Positions 8,201 to 18,125 are shown, counted from the first letter of the stretch. The stretch is 64,000 nucleotides of DNA from Chloroflexota bacterium (GCA_030447245.1 JAUJPG010000001.1:297579-361578); one strand, 5' to 3'. Translations and numbers: made by a program. The notes: generated by a model from the letters alone, not told the origin.

Positions 8201-9130
8201 TCACTCGCCCGAGGCGACTCGGTGTTCACCTTGTCGGGGCCGGCGGCTCCGTCGCAGTAGGTATCCGCCACCGCCGAGCGCCGCCGCTCCCACCCCGATC
8301 ATCGGCAGCGCCAATTCTAGCGGAAATCCACCCGCGCGGGGGGTTGGCTGACCAGCCGGCTTCGCGGCCGGTGCTGGCGCCGCGGGCGCCGCGGGCTTGG
8401 CCGCTGGCACCTGGGGCGCTGCTGCGCCGACCGGCGCGATCACCGGAACGCGCGGCGACGGGGACGCGGCGGGAGACGCGGGCGGGGAAGCGGCCGGCTT
8501 CGCCGCTGGGACGGCAATCGGCTGCGGAATCGCGGCTGGCGTGAAGGTGGGACCCGGAGTGGGGGCGGGCCGGGGGGTGGGAAGTGGCGCCGCCGTGGGC
8601 AGCCGCTGACTGATGTCGTTGTTGTTGAGATTGGAATTCGAGTTGCCACTGCCGTTCGAACTGCCATTCTCGTTCGAGGTCCCGTCCTGGCTGCTTCGAA
8701 CGAGCGGAAAATTGACAGTGCGGATGTCGCCGTTGACGGCTACCTCGACCTGAGTCGTGGTTGCCCCGAACCCGCCGGACGGTTGGACCGTGACGCGGTA
8801 CATTCCGGACGGAAGATCCCGAAATGCATACTGGCCTTCGCGGTCGGTCCGCCGACTGCCGCGATCCTGTGTTCCACCAGAGATCCGCTGCTCCAGCGTC
8901 ACGGTCACGTCGCTCATGGCGCCTTCTCCCGTGTCGCGGGACGCGTCGCGATCCTCGTCATTGAACACCACGCCAGCTATGACACCGGGACTGGTCGGCA
9001 TTGGCGACGCGGAAGGTGTTTGTGCGAGGGCCGCGACCGCTGGAGCCGCGAGCGCGGTCACGACCGTTAGACCGATCGCCAACTGGGCACTCCAGACAAA
9101 GGCGTACCCCCGCGTCAGTCGTGATGGCAC
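8201..9130 (-). CDS. Surface protein with SdrD B-like domain, Pro/Ala-rich stalk and C-terminal TM anchor
   Basis: About 309 aa. A signal segment (AIGLTVVTALAAPAVAALAQ) precedes a B-type beta-sandwich (VIAGVVFNDEDRDASRDTGE, then YAFRDLPSGMYRVTV), as found in cell-surface SdrD B domains. Next is an Asn/Ser-rich linker and a long Pro/Ala/Thr stalk. The end is one hydrophobic segment (LALPMIGVGAAALGGGGYLL) plus Arg-rich tail, a membrane-anchor layout without a clear LPxTG. It is probably displayed on the cell surface. It is upstream of the secreted glycosidase on the same strand. Start GTG 9130 is a choice based on the signal peptide; ATG 9190 is also in frame. Confidence 0.75.
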   Translation of the reverse strand: MPSRLTRGYAFVWSAQLAIGLTVVTALAAPAVAALAQTPSASPMPTSPGVIAGVVFNDEDRDASRDTGEGAMSDVTVTLEQRISGGTQDRGSRRTDREGQYAFRDLPSGMYRVTVQPSGGFGATTTQVEVAVNGDIRTVNFPLVRSSQDGTSNENGSSNGSGNSNSNLNNNDISQRLPTAAPLPTPRPAPTPGPTFTPAAIPQPIAVPAAKPAASPPASPAASPSPRVPVIAPVGAAAPQVPAAKPAAPAAPAPAAKPAGQPTPRAGGFPLELALPMIGVGAAALGGGGYLLRRSRRPRQGEHRVASGE

Positions 9131-9361
9131 AAGGCCAGCCGCGCCTCGAAGATGGAATTCGCGTGCGTCTCGCGATTCGCACGACGGCACCCCGGGTCGG
9201 CACTGCGCGGGCCGCGCCCGATCATGATCGATGCGCGTCGAGAGCGGCCATCCGTCGCAGGGAGGGCTGCGGCCCTCCCCGATTGTGCGTGCATGCTACC
9301 CGGATCTTCGCACATCGAAACAGCGCGATGGTGACAGACGCTGACCTGTATGTCAACAGGA

Positions 9362-9868
9362 TTACCGTCCCAGTTGTTGCAAGACAGTTGCCCAGCGCCC
9401 GGGATGGGTGGGATGCGTCGCGAGCGGCTTGAACCCGAGGCGCAGATACAGCTCGATCGCCGGGAGGCGGTGATCTTCCGTGTCGAGGAGAGCCTTGCCG
9501 CGCCCGCCGGTCCGCAGGTGCTGGAGCGCCCGTACCGTCAGCCAGTAGCCGAGCTTCCGGCCTCGGTGGCTCGCGTCAACCGCGACCAGCTGGAGATAAC
9601 CTGCCCGAGGGTGATCGGCGTGGTCGAAGTTGCGAGCCCACGCCGAGCCGACGATCTTCGAATCCCGCACGACGAAGAAGAGGCCGGACGGGTCGAAGGC
9701 GGGATCAGCTGCGATCTCCGCTCGCCAGCGAAGAGTGGTCCAACTCGGACCCAGGGTCGTGCGAAGCAGCGGAAGCCAGTGCTCCTCATCGCCGTGACGG
9801 TATGGCAGGATGGCGTAGGGTTGCGGCACCAAGAGCACGGGCAAGCCGTCAAGGTCGGCGCGCAGCAT
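9362..9868 (-). CDS. GNAT-family N-acetyltransferase
   Basis: About 168 aa from ATG 9868 (M-L-R-A-D-L-D-G). The GNAT core shows FFVVRDSKIVGSAWA, the acetyl-CoA strand-loop LQLVAVDASHRGRKLGYWL (motif A, R/Q-x-x-G-x-G/A-like), and the C-terminal IELYLRLGFKPL. Expected reaction: transfer of acetyl from acetyl-CoA to an amine; acceptor unknown. It is divergent from thiO. The frame is open further upstream but that part is low-complexity and overlaps the thiO leader. Confidence 0.8.
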   Translation of the reverse strand: MLRADLDGLPVLLVPQPYAILPYRHGDEEHWLPLLRTTLGPSWTTLRWRAEIAADPAFDPSGLFFVVRDSKIVGSAWARNFDHADHPRAGYLQLVAVDASHRGRKLGYWLTVRALQHLRTGGRGKALLDTEDHRLPAIELYLRLGFKPLATHPTHPGRWATVLQQLGR

Positions 9869-10020
9869 TCGCAATTGTGGAATGCGTGGCCAGCGCGGGG
9901 TTGGGACATTCAAGGCCGCTGTCCGTAGGCGCCTTGTGCCCGTGGGCCACGCTGAACGCGGTACGATTGAGCGAGGGCGCCCACCGCTCTGCGGTACGGC
10001 GCGGGCTCGCGGAGGCTGGC

Positions 10021-11172
10021 ATGTCGGACGCGATCGTGATCGGAGGTGGGGTGATTGGACTCCTCTGCGCACGGGAGCTGCGCCTGGCCGGGTTGGACGT
10101 CACGCTGGTTGAGCGAGATCGACCTGGCAAGCAAGCATCCTGGGCATCCGCGGGCATCTTGTCGGTCGCTCCGCCCCTCGACGCAAGTCCGGCGGCAAGC
10201 TTGAAGCGACTCAGCGCTGAGCTGTACCCCGGCCTGGTTGCCGCGCTGCGCGAGGAATCTGGGGTCGACCCCGAGTACACCTGGTCTGGTCATCTCGTGC
10301 CGGCGATGGACGACGGCGAAGCTGATGACCTGGTCGCCCTGGTTGAGCATGACCGTCGACGTGGCTTGGAAACCGAACTAGTCACCGGACCCGCGGTCCG
10401 CCAGCTTGAGCCGGTGCTGGCGCCCTCGGTCGTCGCTGCCCAGCTTCGGCCTGGCGGGCAGATTGACAATCGACGGCTTTGCAGGGCACTCGAGCTGGCC
10501 GAACGACACGCTGGCACCTCGCTCATGTACGGGGTCGCTGCCACCGAAGTATTGCGGCAGGGCGGCCGGGTTACTGGCCTGCGCACCCTGGCCGGTGAGT
10601 TTCGGGCCCCGGTGATAGTGAATGCGGCCGGAAGCTGGTCTGGGCAGCTCCGCGGCTGCGAGCCGCCGGTGCCGGTTGCCCCTCAGCGTGGTGAGATCCT
10701 GGCCCTGGACCACTCCGCCTCCCCCTTGCGCCGAGTTGTCACAAGGCCCTTCGATCCGTACCTGGTGCCGCGGGTGGATGGTCGTCTGGTAGTTGGAGCG
10801 ACCCGCAAGTACGTCGGATATGACGGGAGTTTCACCGCTGGCGGCATGGCCTGGCTGCTCAACGAGGCCATCGGCCTCGTGCCAGCTCTCGCGGACGCGC
10901 CTGTTGTCGAAACGTGGACCGGCTTCCGGCCGAACTCGCCGGACGGACTGCCGATTATCGGCCGCGGGGAGCTCGAAGGCCTGTTCTTCGCGACTGGTCA
11001 CGGGCCGAGCGGGATTGCGCCGGCCCCGGGAACCGCGCGTTTGCTGGTGGCCCTGGTTGAAGGCGGCTCGCTGCCGGTGCCGGCCGAGCCGTTCGCTCCG
11101 CTGCGATTTGCCAACCGCCCGGTCGACGTGGATAGCCGATCCTGGCGTATCCAGGGCGGTCATCGAGTCTGA
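10021..11172 (+). CDS. thiO: Glycine oxidase ThiO / D-amino acid oxidase-type FAD enzyme
   Basis: 383 aa, ATG at 10021 with GGAGG upstream. The N-terminal Rossmann motif IVIGGGVIGLLCARELRLAG binds FAD; ASAGILSVAPP is the typical glycine-oxidase follow-up. The C-terminus has WTGFRPNSPDGLPIIG and FATGHGPSGIAPAPGTA, the family signature that closes over FAD (usually GHYRNGILLAP). It oxidises glycine to iminoglycine for the thiazole of thiamine, or another small D-amino acid. No other thiazole gene is adjacent, though an NMT1-type substrate-binding protein is 2.4 kb away. D-amino acid oxidase is the main alternative. Confidence 0.85.
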   Translation: MSDAIVIGGGVIGLLCARELRLAGLDVTLVERDRPGKQASWASAGILSVAPPLDASPAASLKRLSAELYPGLVAALREESGVDPEYTWSGHLVPAMDDGEADDLVALVEHDRRRGLETELVTGPAVRQLEPVLAPSVVAAQLRPGGQIDNRRLCRALELAERHAGTSLMYGVAATEVLRQGGRVTGLRTLAGEFRAPVIVNAAGSWSGQLRGCEPPVPVAPQRGEILALDHSASPLRRVVTRPFDPYLVPRVDGRLVVGATRKYVGYDGSFTAGGMAWLLNEAIGLVPALADAPVVETWTGFRPNSPDGLPIIGRGELEGLFFATGHGPSGIAPAPGTARLLVALVEGGSLPVPAEPFAPLRFANRPVDVDSRSWRIQGGHRV

Positions 11173-11241
11173 CCGGATCCGTCGGGTTCCCTTAGAGCCC
11201 TCGGGTACAATCGCACTGTGGCAGACACGGGGACTGGCAAC

Positions 11242-12222
11242 ATGACCTCGCCGCGGGTGGTGGCGCTTTCGGGCGGGGTGGGTGCTGCTCGATTCCTGCA
11301 AGGCCTGGTTCGAGTGGTTCCGCCTGAGTGCATCACGGCGATCGTCAATACGGGCGACGACTCCGAGTTCTACGGGCTGCACGTCTCCCCGGACATCGAC
11401 ATCGTACTGTACACGCTGGCGGGCCTCGTCGATTCTGAGCAGGGCTGGGGCGTCGTCGATGATACGTTCAATGCGCTCCAGATGCTCGAGCAGTACGGCC
11501 TCGAGAGCTGGTTTCGACTGGGTGATCGGGATCTGGCGACACAGATCCATCGCACTGAGTTGCTTCGGGGTGGTCAAACACTTAGCCAGGTCACCGACCA
11601 TCTACGGAACCGTCTAAATGTGACGAGCCTCGTGGTGCCCATGAGCGACCAGCCGGTCCGAACGTGGATCCGCACGCCTGAAGGGTGGTTGCCCTTCCAG
11701 GAGTACTTTGTCAAGCGCCGAACCGCCGACGATGTGCTTGACATTGAGGTCCGAGGCGCCGCTGAGGCTTGCCCCGCGCCTGAGGTCATCGAGGCGTTGG
11801 ACGCGGCCGATCGCGTGGTGATCTGCCCCAGCAACCCGCTCGTCAGCATCGGGACGATCCTGGCTGTGCCGGGTATCCGGGACGCACTTCGGAGGTGCGG
11901 GGCGCCGGTGGTCGCGATCAGCCCGATCGTTGGCGGAGCAACGCTCAAGGGGCCAGCGGATCGAATGATGCGTGCCGCTGGGATGGAGGTTTCGGCTGTC
12001 GGCGTCGCCCGGGCGTACGCCGATTTTCTCGACGTGATGGTGCTGGACGAGCAAGACCGGACACTTGCGCCGCGCGTCGAGTCACTTGGCATTCGCGCGG
12101 TCGTAACTGACACGATCATGCGCGACTTGCATGCCAAGGAACGACTCGCGTGGGCCACTCTCGCGGCGTTAGGGTCGTGTAGTCGCGGTCGCTCACCACA
12201 TCAGGTACATCCTGGGCGATGA
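11242..12222 (+). CDS. cofD: 2-phospho-L-lactate (or PEP) transferase CofD/FbiA
   Basis: About 326 aa. The N-terminus VVALSGGVGAARFLQGL and then IVNTGDDSEFYGLHVSPDID are CofD hallmarks. CofD moves the lactyl- or enolpyruvyl-phospho group from LPPG/EPPG to FO, giving F420-0 or dehydro-F420-0. ATG 11242 is preferred; a GTG at 11218 is in frame. The stop TGA overlaps the start of cofC (ATGA), so the two are translationally coupled. The partner FO synthase genes lie 40 kb away; no cofE is seen here. Confidence 0.93.
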   Translation: MTSPRVVALSGGVGAARFLQGLVRVVPPECITAIVNTGDDSEFYGLHVSPDIDIVLYTLAGLVDSEQGWGVVDDTFNALQMLEQYGLESWFRLGDRDLATQIHRTELLRGGQTLSQVTDHLRNRLNVTSLVVPMSDQPVRTWIRTPEGWLPFQEYFVKRRTADDVLDIEVRGAAEACPAPEVIEALDAADRVVICPSNPLVSIGTILAVPGIRDALRRCGAPVVAISPIVGGATLKGPADRMMRAAGMEVSAVGVARAYADFLDVMVLDEQDRTLAPRVESLGIRAVVTDTIMRDLHAKERLAWATLAALGSCSRGRSPHQVHPGR

Positions 12223-12944
12223 TCCCCTTCATGGGGCACGGCGGATAGCGGCGTCTAGCAGCGTTGTTGGACGAGGCGGAGCGACAAGAGCTCGTCCGGG
12301 CGATGTTGTGCGACGTCATCACCGCTGTCCTTGCGTGTCCGTTGATCGACCGCGTGGTGGTCGTTTCCCCTGAGCCTGGCGGGCTCGAGGTAATGGACGA
12401 GCCTCGCCTGACCTGGATTCTCGAGTCGACCCTCAACGGGCGAGGGCTGCGCCACGGCGGGTTGAACAGGGCCGTCGCGCTTGCCCAGGCAGCAGCTTCC
12501 GCGGGGGGTGCCGCTCGCACGCTAATCGTACCAGCCGATCTGCCGTTGATCGCGGCATACGACATCGGCATTCTGCTCGACGCGCTGCCGTCAGCTGACG
12601 ATGAGAGCGCCGGCGGTGCGCGGGCGGTGATCGCGCCAGACGGCGCTAATGGCGGCACGAACGCACTGTTGCTCGAGCCGCCCACGGCGCTCGATCCATC
12701 GTTCGGAGTGGACAGCTTCAACGCTCACGTGAGGCGCGCCGCGGAGGTCGGCCTTCCGTACGCCATCGTCCAGCAACCGAATCTGATGCTGGACATCGAC
12801 ACTCCCGCGGACGTGGCCCGCTTTCTTGAGCTCGCCACTGGCGGGCGTACGCTCGCGGTGCTGGGTGCCTTCGACGTTCGCGGCCGTGCCGCCTGGGCCG
12901 CGGCCCTTCGCCCGGAAAACGCGGCGGTCAGGCCCGCAGGGTAA
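12219..12944 (+). CDS. cofC: 2-phospho-L-lactate/PEP guanylyltransferase CofC/FbiD, with in-frame TAG at codon 10
   Basis: The reading frame starts at an ATG overlapping the cofD stop (ATGA). It opens M-I-P-F-M-G-H-G-G, then TAG (12246-12248), then R-R-L-A-A-L-L-D-E-A-E-R-Q-E-L. CofC proteins begin with I-P-x-K...K-x-R-L, so the TAG falls about where the conserved Lys before R-L belongs. The remainder is a full nucleotidyltransferase fold with LIVPADLPLI and NGGTNALLLEPP. CofC activates 2-phospholactate or PEP with GTP for CofD. The gene is dead as written unless the TAG is an error, is read through, or translation restarts at the TTG 12264. The 3' end overlaps the nitroreductase gene on the other strand by 17 nt. 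Confidence 0.8.
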
Positions 12945-13545
12945 TGATCGCCTCCAGGGGCGGTCGCTCGCGCTGGACTGGCGGCCTGGCTGGGTACCCG
13001 ACGGTCAGCAATGCGTGCGGGATCAGCGTTTCTGGGAGACCGAGCGCGTCGCGTACGATCTCCGGGCAGAACACCGGCGCGCACATCCAGCAGCTCGCCA
13101 ATCCACGGGCATGGGCCGCAAGCATAATGTTTTGGAGCGCCGCGCCCAAACTGTGGGCCGCCATGAACTGCTCCGCCTGGCGGCGATCCGGGTCTGGATA
13201 GTCGTCCAGCGGCTGGAGGTACAGATTCCCGACGATCACGACCGGGGCACCGGTCAGCCGGCGGTGAGACTTGCGCACCTCTTCCTCGATCTCCGACTGG
13301 TCCCGGCTGTCACCGGCTAGGTCCGCTCGCCAGCGGCCGCCCATCGCCGTCGCGAGGCGCTGCTTGGCCTTGCCGCCAGTCAGGACGGCGAAACGCCAGG
13401 GCACCGAGTGGTGCGGGGAGGGCGCGTGCCGAGCGGCGTCCATGATCGCGTCGACAAGCGGGGGCGGAACCTCGCGCGGCTCGTAAGAACGGATCGAGCG
13501 GCGGCCACGCAGGGCGTCGTCGACGGCATTCGCGAGCTCGATCAC
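12928..13545 (-). CDS. Nitroreductase-family FMN protein, candidate dehydro-F420-0 reductase
   Basis: About 205 aa. RRSIRSYEPREVPPPLVDAI is the nitroreductase opening, followed by APSPHHSVPWRFAVL, HSLGAALQNIMLAAHARGL and LLTVGYPARPP. The nearest functional parallel is the C-terminal nitroreductase domain of FbiB, which reduces dehydro-F420-0 with FMNH2. Its position facing cofD-cofC supports that role, but this is inference; generic nitroreductases are common. The GTG at 13545 overlaps the stop of the upstream substrate-binding protein gene (GTGA), so the two are one transcript. Confidence 0.8.
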   Translation of the reverse strand: MIELANAVDDALRGRRSIRSYEPREVPPPLVDAIMDAARHAPSPHHSVPWRFAVLTGGKAKQRLATAMGGRWRADLAGDSRDQSEIEEEVRKSHRRLTGAPVVIVGNLYLQPLDDYPDPDRRQAEQFMAAHSLGAALQNIMLAAHARGLASCWMCAPVFCPEIVRDALGLPETLIPHALLTVGYPARPPVQRERPPLEAIITLRA

Positions 13546-14567
13546 CACCTCGGGATGCGTCCTTCTCGGTACGTGGCGCGCAGTGGGCCGTCGTCAAAGG
13601 ACAGCCGCACGTCGCGCGGCGCCTTCAGCGCGCCAAACTCCAGAAGCACGTCGTGCAGGCGTTGCCATTGGTCCTCCGCCATCCAACCGAGGCCGCGCTC
13701 GCGGGTCAGGTCGGACTCGGCGCCCGCTCTCTCGACGTCGAACATGGCCCGCTGATGGACTGGATCTTCGCCTTCGGCTCGTCGGAGCACGGCGTCGATG
13801 GCCTCGTCTGGCTGGTCGAACGCATGGTACAGGCCGCGGATGGCTGCTTTCACGAAGCGCTCGACTGTCTGAGGCTCGTCGCGAAGCAGGTCGCGGTGGA
13901 CGATGTAGGCGAGGCCGAGCGTTGGGATGCCAAATTGGCTGGCCTCGACGACACGCGTCTCGACGCCGAGCCGGCGTAGCGTGTCCGGCTCGTTGGCAAC
14001 GAAGACGGGATAGACATCGACCTTGCCCTCCGCGAGCACGCGTGGGTCGAAGCCGACTGGCACCTCGCGGATTCTAGATCGATCGACATCGTTCACCTTG
14101 AGGATCGCAAGATAGTCAGGCGTCGGTAAGACCTTATAGCCGACAGTCTTTCCTTCCCAATCTTTCGGGCTCTGGATCTCCGAATTGGCCAGGACCGCGA
14201 AGCCGCGGTCGCCGCGCTGACCAAACAGGGTGACCGCGACGAACGGCAGGCCTGGCTCCTCGGCCAGCTTGAGCACATCCTCAGCCGGTGCCGTCGTGAC
14301 GTCGATCCGCCGGCTGGCGAGCAACTGGTAGTGCTCCCCCTGGCCGGCCGAGTGCTTGAGGTCGACGGAGAGGCCCTGCTGGTCAAAGTACCCGCGGTCC
14401 TGCGCCAGGTAGGCAGCCACGAACGGCAGGTTTGCCTGCGCCTTGAAGCCGGCCATGAAGGTGAGAGAACGCGACTTTCCGGCCGGCTCCAGCCGAGTCT
14501 CGGGACGTCCGCACCCAAGTGCTGACGTGCTGCCGAGAACCAACACGATGATGATAAGCAGGCGCAT
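13542..14567 (-). CDS. ABC transporter substrate-binding lipoprotein, NMT1/THI5-like
   Basis: 341 aa. A lipoprotein signal peptide ends at S-A-L-G-C (Cys about residue 19). The mature part is NMT1/THI5-like: LPFVAAYLAQDRGYFDQQGL, then DVTTAPAEDVLKL, VGYKVLPTPDYLAIL and TLGLAYIVHRDLL. Such proteins bind thiamine pyrimidine precursors (ThiY type), riboflavin or aromatic sulfonates/nitriles and pass them to an ABC permease. No permease or ATPase genes are adjacent, so the ligand is open. It is translationally coupled to the nitroreductase gene. Confidence 0.85.
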   Translation of the reverse strand: MRLLIIIVLVLGSTSALGCGRPETRLEPAGKSRSLTFMAGFKAQANLPFVAAYLAQDRGYFDQQGLSVDLKHSAGQGEHYQLLASRRIDVTTAPAEDVLKLAEEPGLPFVAVTLFGQRGDRGFAVLANSEIQSPKDWEGKTVGYKVLPTPDYLAILKVNDVDRSRIREVPVGFDPRVLAEGKVDVYPVFVANEPDTLRRLGVETRVVEASQFGIPTLGLAYIVHRDLLRDEPQTVERFVKAAIRGLYHAFDQPDEAIDAVLRRAEGEDPVHQRAMFDVERAGAESDLTRERGLGWMAEDQWQRLHDVLLEFGALKAPRDVRLSFDDGPLRATYREGRIPRW

Positions 14568-14690
14568 CGAGGGCTCCGCGCCGACAGCGTTCGGCCCGGC
14601 AGTCTAGCGCATCTGGCGCGGTGACCGTCCGAAAAGCGAGTCCCGACGCTTCCAGCGTCCTCCGTGTTTGGGGCGTGTACACTCGTCTTC

Positions 14691-16618
14691 GTGCGGTCCA
14701 GACAGCAGATCGAGGCGGAGATCCGGCAGCGATTTGGCCTTGTGGCGCGGGCACCGCAGCTCGAGCTGGTCGAGCGGACGCTCGGCGGCAAATCTTCGCT
14801 TGGGATCATGCCAACCGGCGGGGGCAAGTCGCTGACGTTCCAGGCCTCCGCGCTGCTACTCCCTGGGACCGTGGTCGTGGTCTCGCCATTGATCTCGCTG
14901 ATGCGAGACCAAGCTGGTCGGCTAGGACGCGTGCTCCGGGTGGCCCGGCTTGACTCGACGCTTGATCGCGACGAGGCGCGCGACACGCTGCGGGCGCTTG
15001 CGGTTGGCGAGCTGGACCTGCTCTATGTCGCGCCGGAGCGTTTGGCAAACGAGCGCTTTCGAGCGGCTCTGGGGCGAACCAGCGTGGCAGCCCTGGCGGT
15101 CGACGAGGCCCACTGCATCAGTGCCTGGGGCCACGACTTCCGGCCCGACTATCTTCGCTTGCCGCTGCTGTTGGCCGACCTCGGCCATCCTCCGTTCTGG
15201 CCTTGACCGCGACCGCTCCGCCTAAGGTGCAGGCCGAGATCCGCACGAGCCTGGGTGTCCCGAATGACGGCGTCGTGAACACTGGAGCGCGCCGACCGAA
15301 CCTTGCCCTGCGCGTTGAGGTGCCGGGCGGACCGCGAGCGGCGGGTGATCCAGTTGGTCACCGCCGAGCCTGACACTCCGACGATCGTCTACGCCCTGCG
15401 CCAGGCCGACACCGAGCGCCTGGCGCACGTTCTCGACGAAGCGGGCGTACGAGCGGCGGCTTATCACGCCGGGCTGCCGTCCGAGCAGCGGGCATACGTG
15501 CAGGACCGCTTTGTGAACGATGACATCGCCTGCATCGTGGCGACCATCGCTTTCGGGATGGGGGTGGACAAGCCGAACGTGCGCCGCGTGATCCACGTCC
15601 ACGCGGCACGCAGTCTCGAAGGCTACGTTCAGGAGGTCGGACGGGCAGGCCGTGACGGTGCGCGCCGCCGAGGCAGTCCTCCTGTACGACGACACCGACC
15701 TCCCGGCCCTGGCCAACTTTGTCGATGCCAAGATCCCCACAGACGACCAGATTCGGTGCGCACTGAACGAGGCGTTCACATCCAAGGAGTCGCCGACAAT
15801 TATTGCGTTCAATCCGTATGCGGTCGGCGTCGCGCACGACCTGGATCCCTGGCGATTCGGACCCTGTTCGCTCGTTTAGAGCTGCGCGGCGTCGTCAGGG
15901 CCCTGACTCCCACGTACGACACGTACCAGCTTCCGATCGACCACGATCCGGCGGTCGTGGCCGCGGCGCTCGGCGGCCAGGACGCGGCGATCTGGACTGC
16001 CCTGGTCGCGCGCGCCAAACGGGGGCGAACCTGGCTCACGCTTGGCCTGGCCGAGGCGGCACGCGCCGCCGACCTGCGACGCGACGACGCGCTACGGGTG
16101 CTTCGCCGCGTCGAGGAGGATGGCCTGGTCGAGCTTCGCGCCACCGGGCGTGCTCCACCGGTATGAGATCTTGCGCAGGCCGGATCGATCAACGGACACG
16201 CCCGCACTGCTGAGCACGATTCGCGACTCGGCTGAAGCCGAGCATCGCCGTCTAGAAGCGGTCCGGGCGGTACGTCATGGAGGAGGTCTGCCGACAGGCG
16301 CACGCCCTGACGTATCTCGGGGACGCGGACACTCGGCGCTGCGATGTGTGCGATCTCTGCAGGGGAGCCCGGCCGCTGGGCGCAGCGGATCTGTCTCATC
16401 CACACTGGCGCACGACCTTCGATCCGACGGCGATTTCCGACCTGGCCAGACTTACTCCCGACGCGATCGCCATTGCACGTGCGCTCTGCCAGGTGACGAC
16501 GGCGCGCTCGCGGCCCTACCGCCGCCACCCCGCGTGGGGCAGGCTCGAACGGGCGCCGTACCGCGAAGTACTCGCGCTGGTCGAACAAGAGCTTGCGCGT
16601 TCGGCCGTACCGCGGTGA
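14691..16618 (+). pseudogene. recQ: RecQ-family ATP-dependent DNA helicase, broken by several frameshifts
   Basis: RecQ motifs are all present but spread over all three frames. Frame one (14691-15206) has Walker A GIMPTGGGKSLTFQ, VVVSPLISLMRDQ and the box AVDEAHCISAWGHDFRPDY. The frame changes near 15200 just before LTATAPPKVQ. The next segment has IVYALRQADTERLA, ATIAFGMGVDKPNVRRVIH and GYVQEVGRAGRDG, then breaks again near 15660. Later pieces cover the zinc-binding and C-terminal parts (CRQAHALTYLGDADTRRCDV, CDLC). At least four shifts are needed to restore one protein. Either a decayed helicase or an indel-rich assembly; the 3'-5' helicase function is lost as written. Confidence 0.8.
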
Positions 16619-16648
16619 GCCTCTCGATCGACGAGAGAAGGGGTACCC

Positions 16649-17744
16649 TCACGCACTCAAGATCTCGCGGTACACGGTCATCGTCTGCCGCGCCACGTGC
16701 TCGTGCGTGAAGCGTTCCAGCACCCGACGACGCCCGCGTGCGGCCAGTTCTGTTCTGAGCGCGCGGTCACCTGCGAGTCGCTGTAGGGATGCTCGCAACG
16801 CAGCCACGTTGCCCTCGGCGGCAATCAGACCCGCGTCTCCGATCACGTACGGGATCTCGCCGCTGGACGAGCCGATCACAGGCACACCGCACGCCATCGC
16901 CTCGATGAGCACTCGCCCAAACTGCTCCTTCCAGTTCGGCCGGGTCAGCGAGGGCAGGACGAGCACGTCAAGCTCCCCCAGGCGCAGCGGCATCTCGCGT
17001 GAAGGAACTGCTCCCTCCACAGTGACGCGGTCACCCGCGCCGAGGGCTCGTGCTTCCGCAAGCAGCGCGTTCCGGAGCGGACCGCGGCCAAAAAGTCGCA
17101 GTCGCCAGTCGCCCCCCAGACCGGGCTGCGGCTTCGAGCAGCACGAAGACCCCTTTCTCTTCCACCAGCCGCCCGGCGTAGCCGATCGTGAATGTCTGTC
17201 CGCCACCTGCCTGGCGGGCGTGTGGCGTGAATATGGCTGGATCGACGCCAAACTGGGGGATGACTGCCAACGGGCCCCTAAAGCCTTTGCGCCCCAGCTC
17301 CCGTGCTGCTTCGTTCGAGCCGGCGAGGGCGAAGCCGGCCCGCGCGAACACGTCACGCTCGAGCCAGCGGAACGGAGGCGGATAGCGGCGAAGGAGTTTC
17401 TGCCAGGTGAAGAAGACTACCCGGGCGCCGGCCGCACGTGCCTGACGCGTGGCAAGCCAGGTTGCGAGATTGTATGGCTCTTCGTCGACGTGGACGATGT
17501 CCGGTTTGATCTCGTGCAGCAGCCGAGCCAGCCCGGTGAAGTGAAACAGGTGAAAGTTGCCATCCAGCCGGATTGGTCGCACCACCAGGCGATAGCCGCG
17601 TTCGTGCGCCCGTTCCAATGACTGGCCTGCCCAGGCGGGTGGGACGACGCAGGTGAGCTCCAGGTCCGAGACTGAGGCCAGCACCTCGAGCTTGCGCTGG
17701 TACGCGCCGACTACCAGGGCTTTGGAGAGCATCAGCACGCGCAT
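16649..17744 (-). CDS. Glycosyltransferase family 4 protein with one frameshift
   Basis: Starts at ATG 17744 (M-R-V-L-M-L-S-K-A). The N-terminal GT-B half ends with FTIGYAGRLVEEKGVFVLLE. The frame then shifts near 17110, beside a run of six C (17112-17117), and resumes as WRLRLFGRGPLRNALLAEA. The C-terminal half has the GT4 signature GRVLIEAMACGVPVIGSSSG and EIPYVIGDAGL, including the E-x7-E pair. It would transfer a sugar from a nucleotide sugar to a glycan or lipid. The homopolymer at the break makes a sequencing indel likely; restoring one base gives about 365 aa. Confidence 0.8.
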
Positions 17745-17823
17745 GGCATTCCGCCACTCCGAGGCCGGCGCTCGCTTTGCCAGGCCGTTCCTTTTTTTGT
17801 GCCGACGTCGAGCGCGCCCGACC

Positions 17824-18081
17824 TTACCAGCCCGCGCCGTAGTCGCGCCGCTCTGCATCGTCCGTGCAGCGACCGCAGGCGGCGCTCTCGAGCCGCGGCA
17901 CGTAGCCCCAGTCTTCGGACCACGCTACGCCGCCACGGAAGTCCCAGCCGGCGTCGCTAACGCCGTAGGCCCGTCGGCAAAAACGGCAGGTTGGCAAACA
18001 GTCCGGGTGGAACAACATTGTGCCGATCCCGGACGGACTGGCATCTTCCACTCCGTAGCCGCACACCGCACACGCTTCCAC
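17824..18081 (-). CDS. Small Cys-rich zinc-ribbon-type protein, hypothetical
   Basis: 85 aa. Three C-x-x-C or C-x3-C-type pairs are visible: CAVCGYG at the N-terminus, CLPTCRFCRRAYG centrally and CGRC near the end, plus His in LFHPDC. This is a treble zinc-knuckle or zinc-ribbon pattern. ATG 18081 follows AGGAGAAC. No family recognised; possible roles are nucleic-acid or protein binding. It lies between the glycosyltransferase and the HpaI aldolase genes on the same strand. Confidence 0.6.
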   Translation of the reverse strand: MEACAVCGYGVEDASPSGIGTMLFHPDCLPTCRFCRRAYGVSDAGWDFRGGVAWSEDWGYVPRLESAACGRCTDDAERRDYGAGW

Positions 18082-18125
18082 GCGTTCTCCTCGTCCAGTG
18101 CGCGCGGTGGTTTAGGCGCGCTCTT

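Noticed and set aside
15190..15210. TGA in recQ as a second selenocysteine codon
   Set aside because: Downstream homology continues in a different frame, so this is a frameshift, not recoding.
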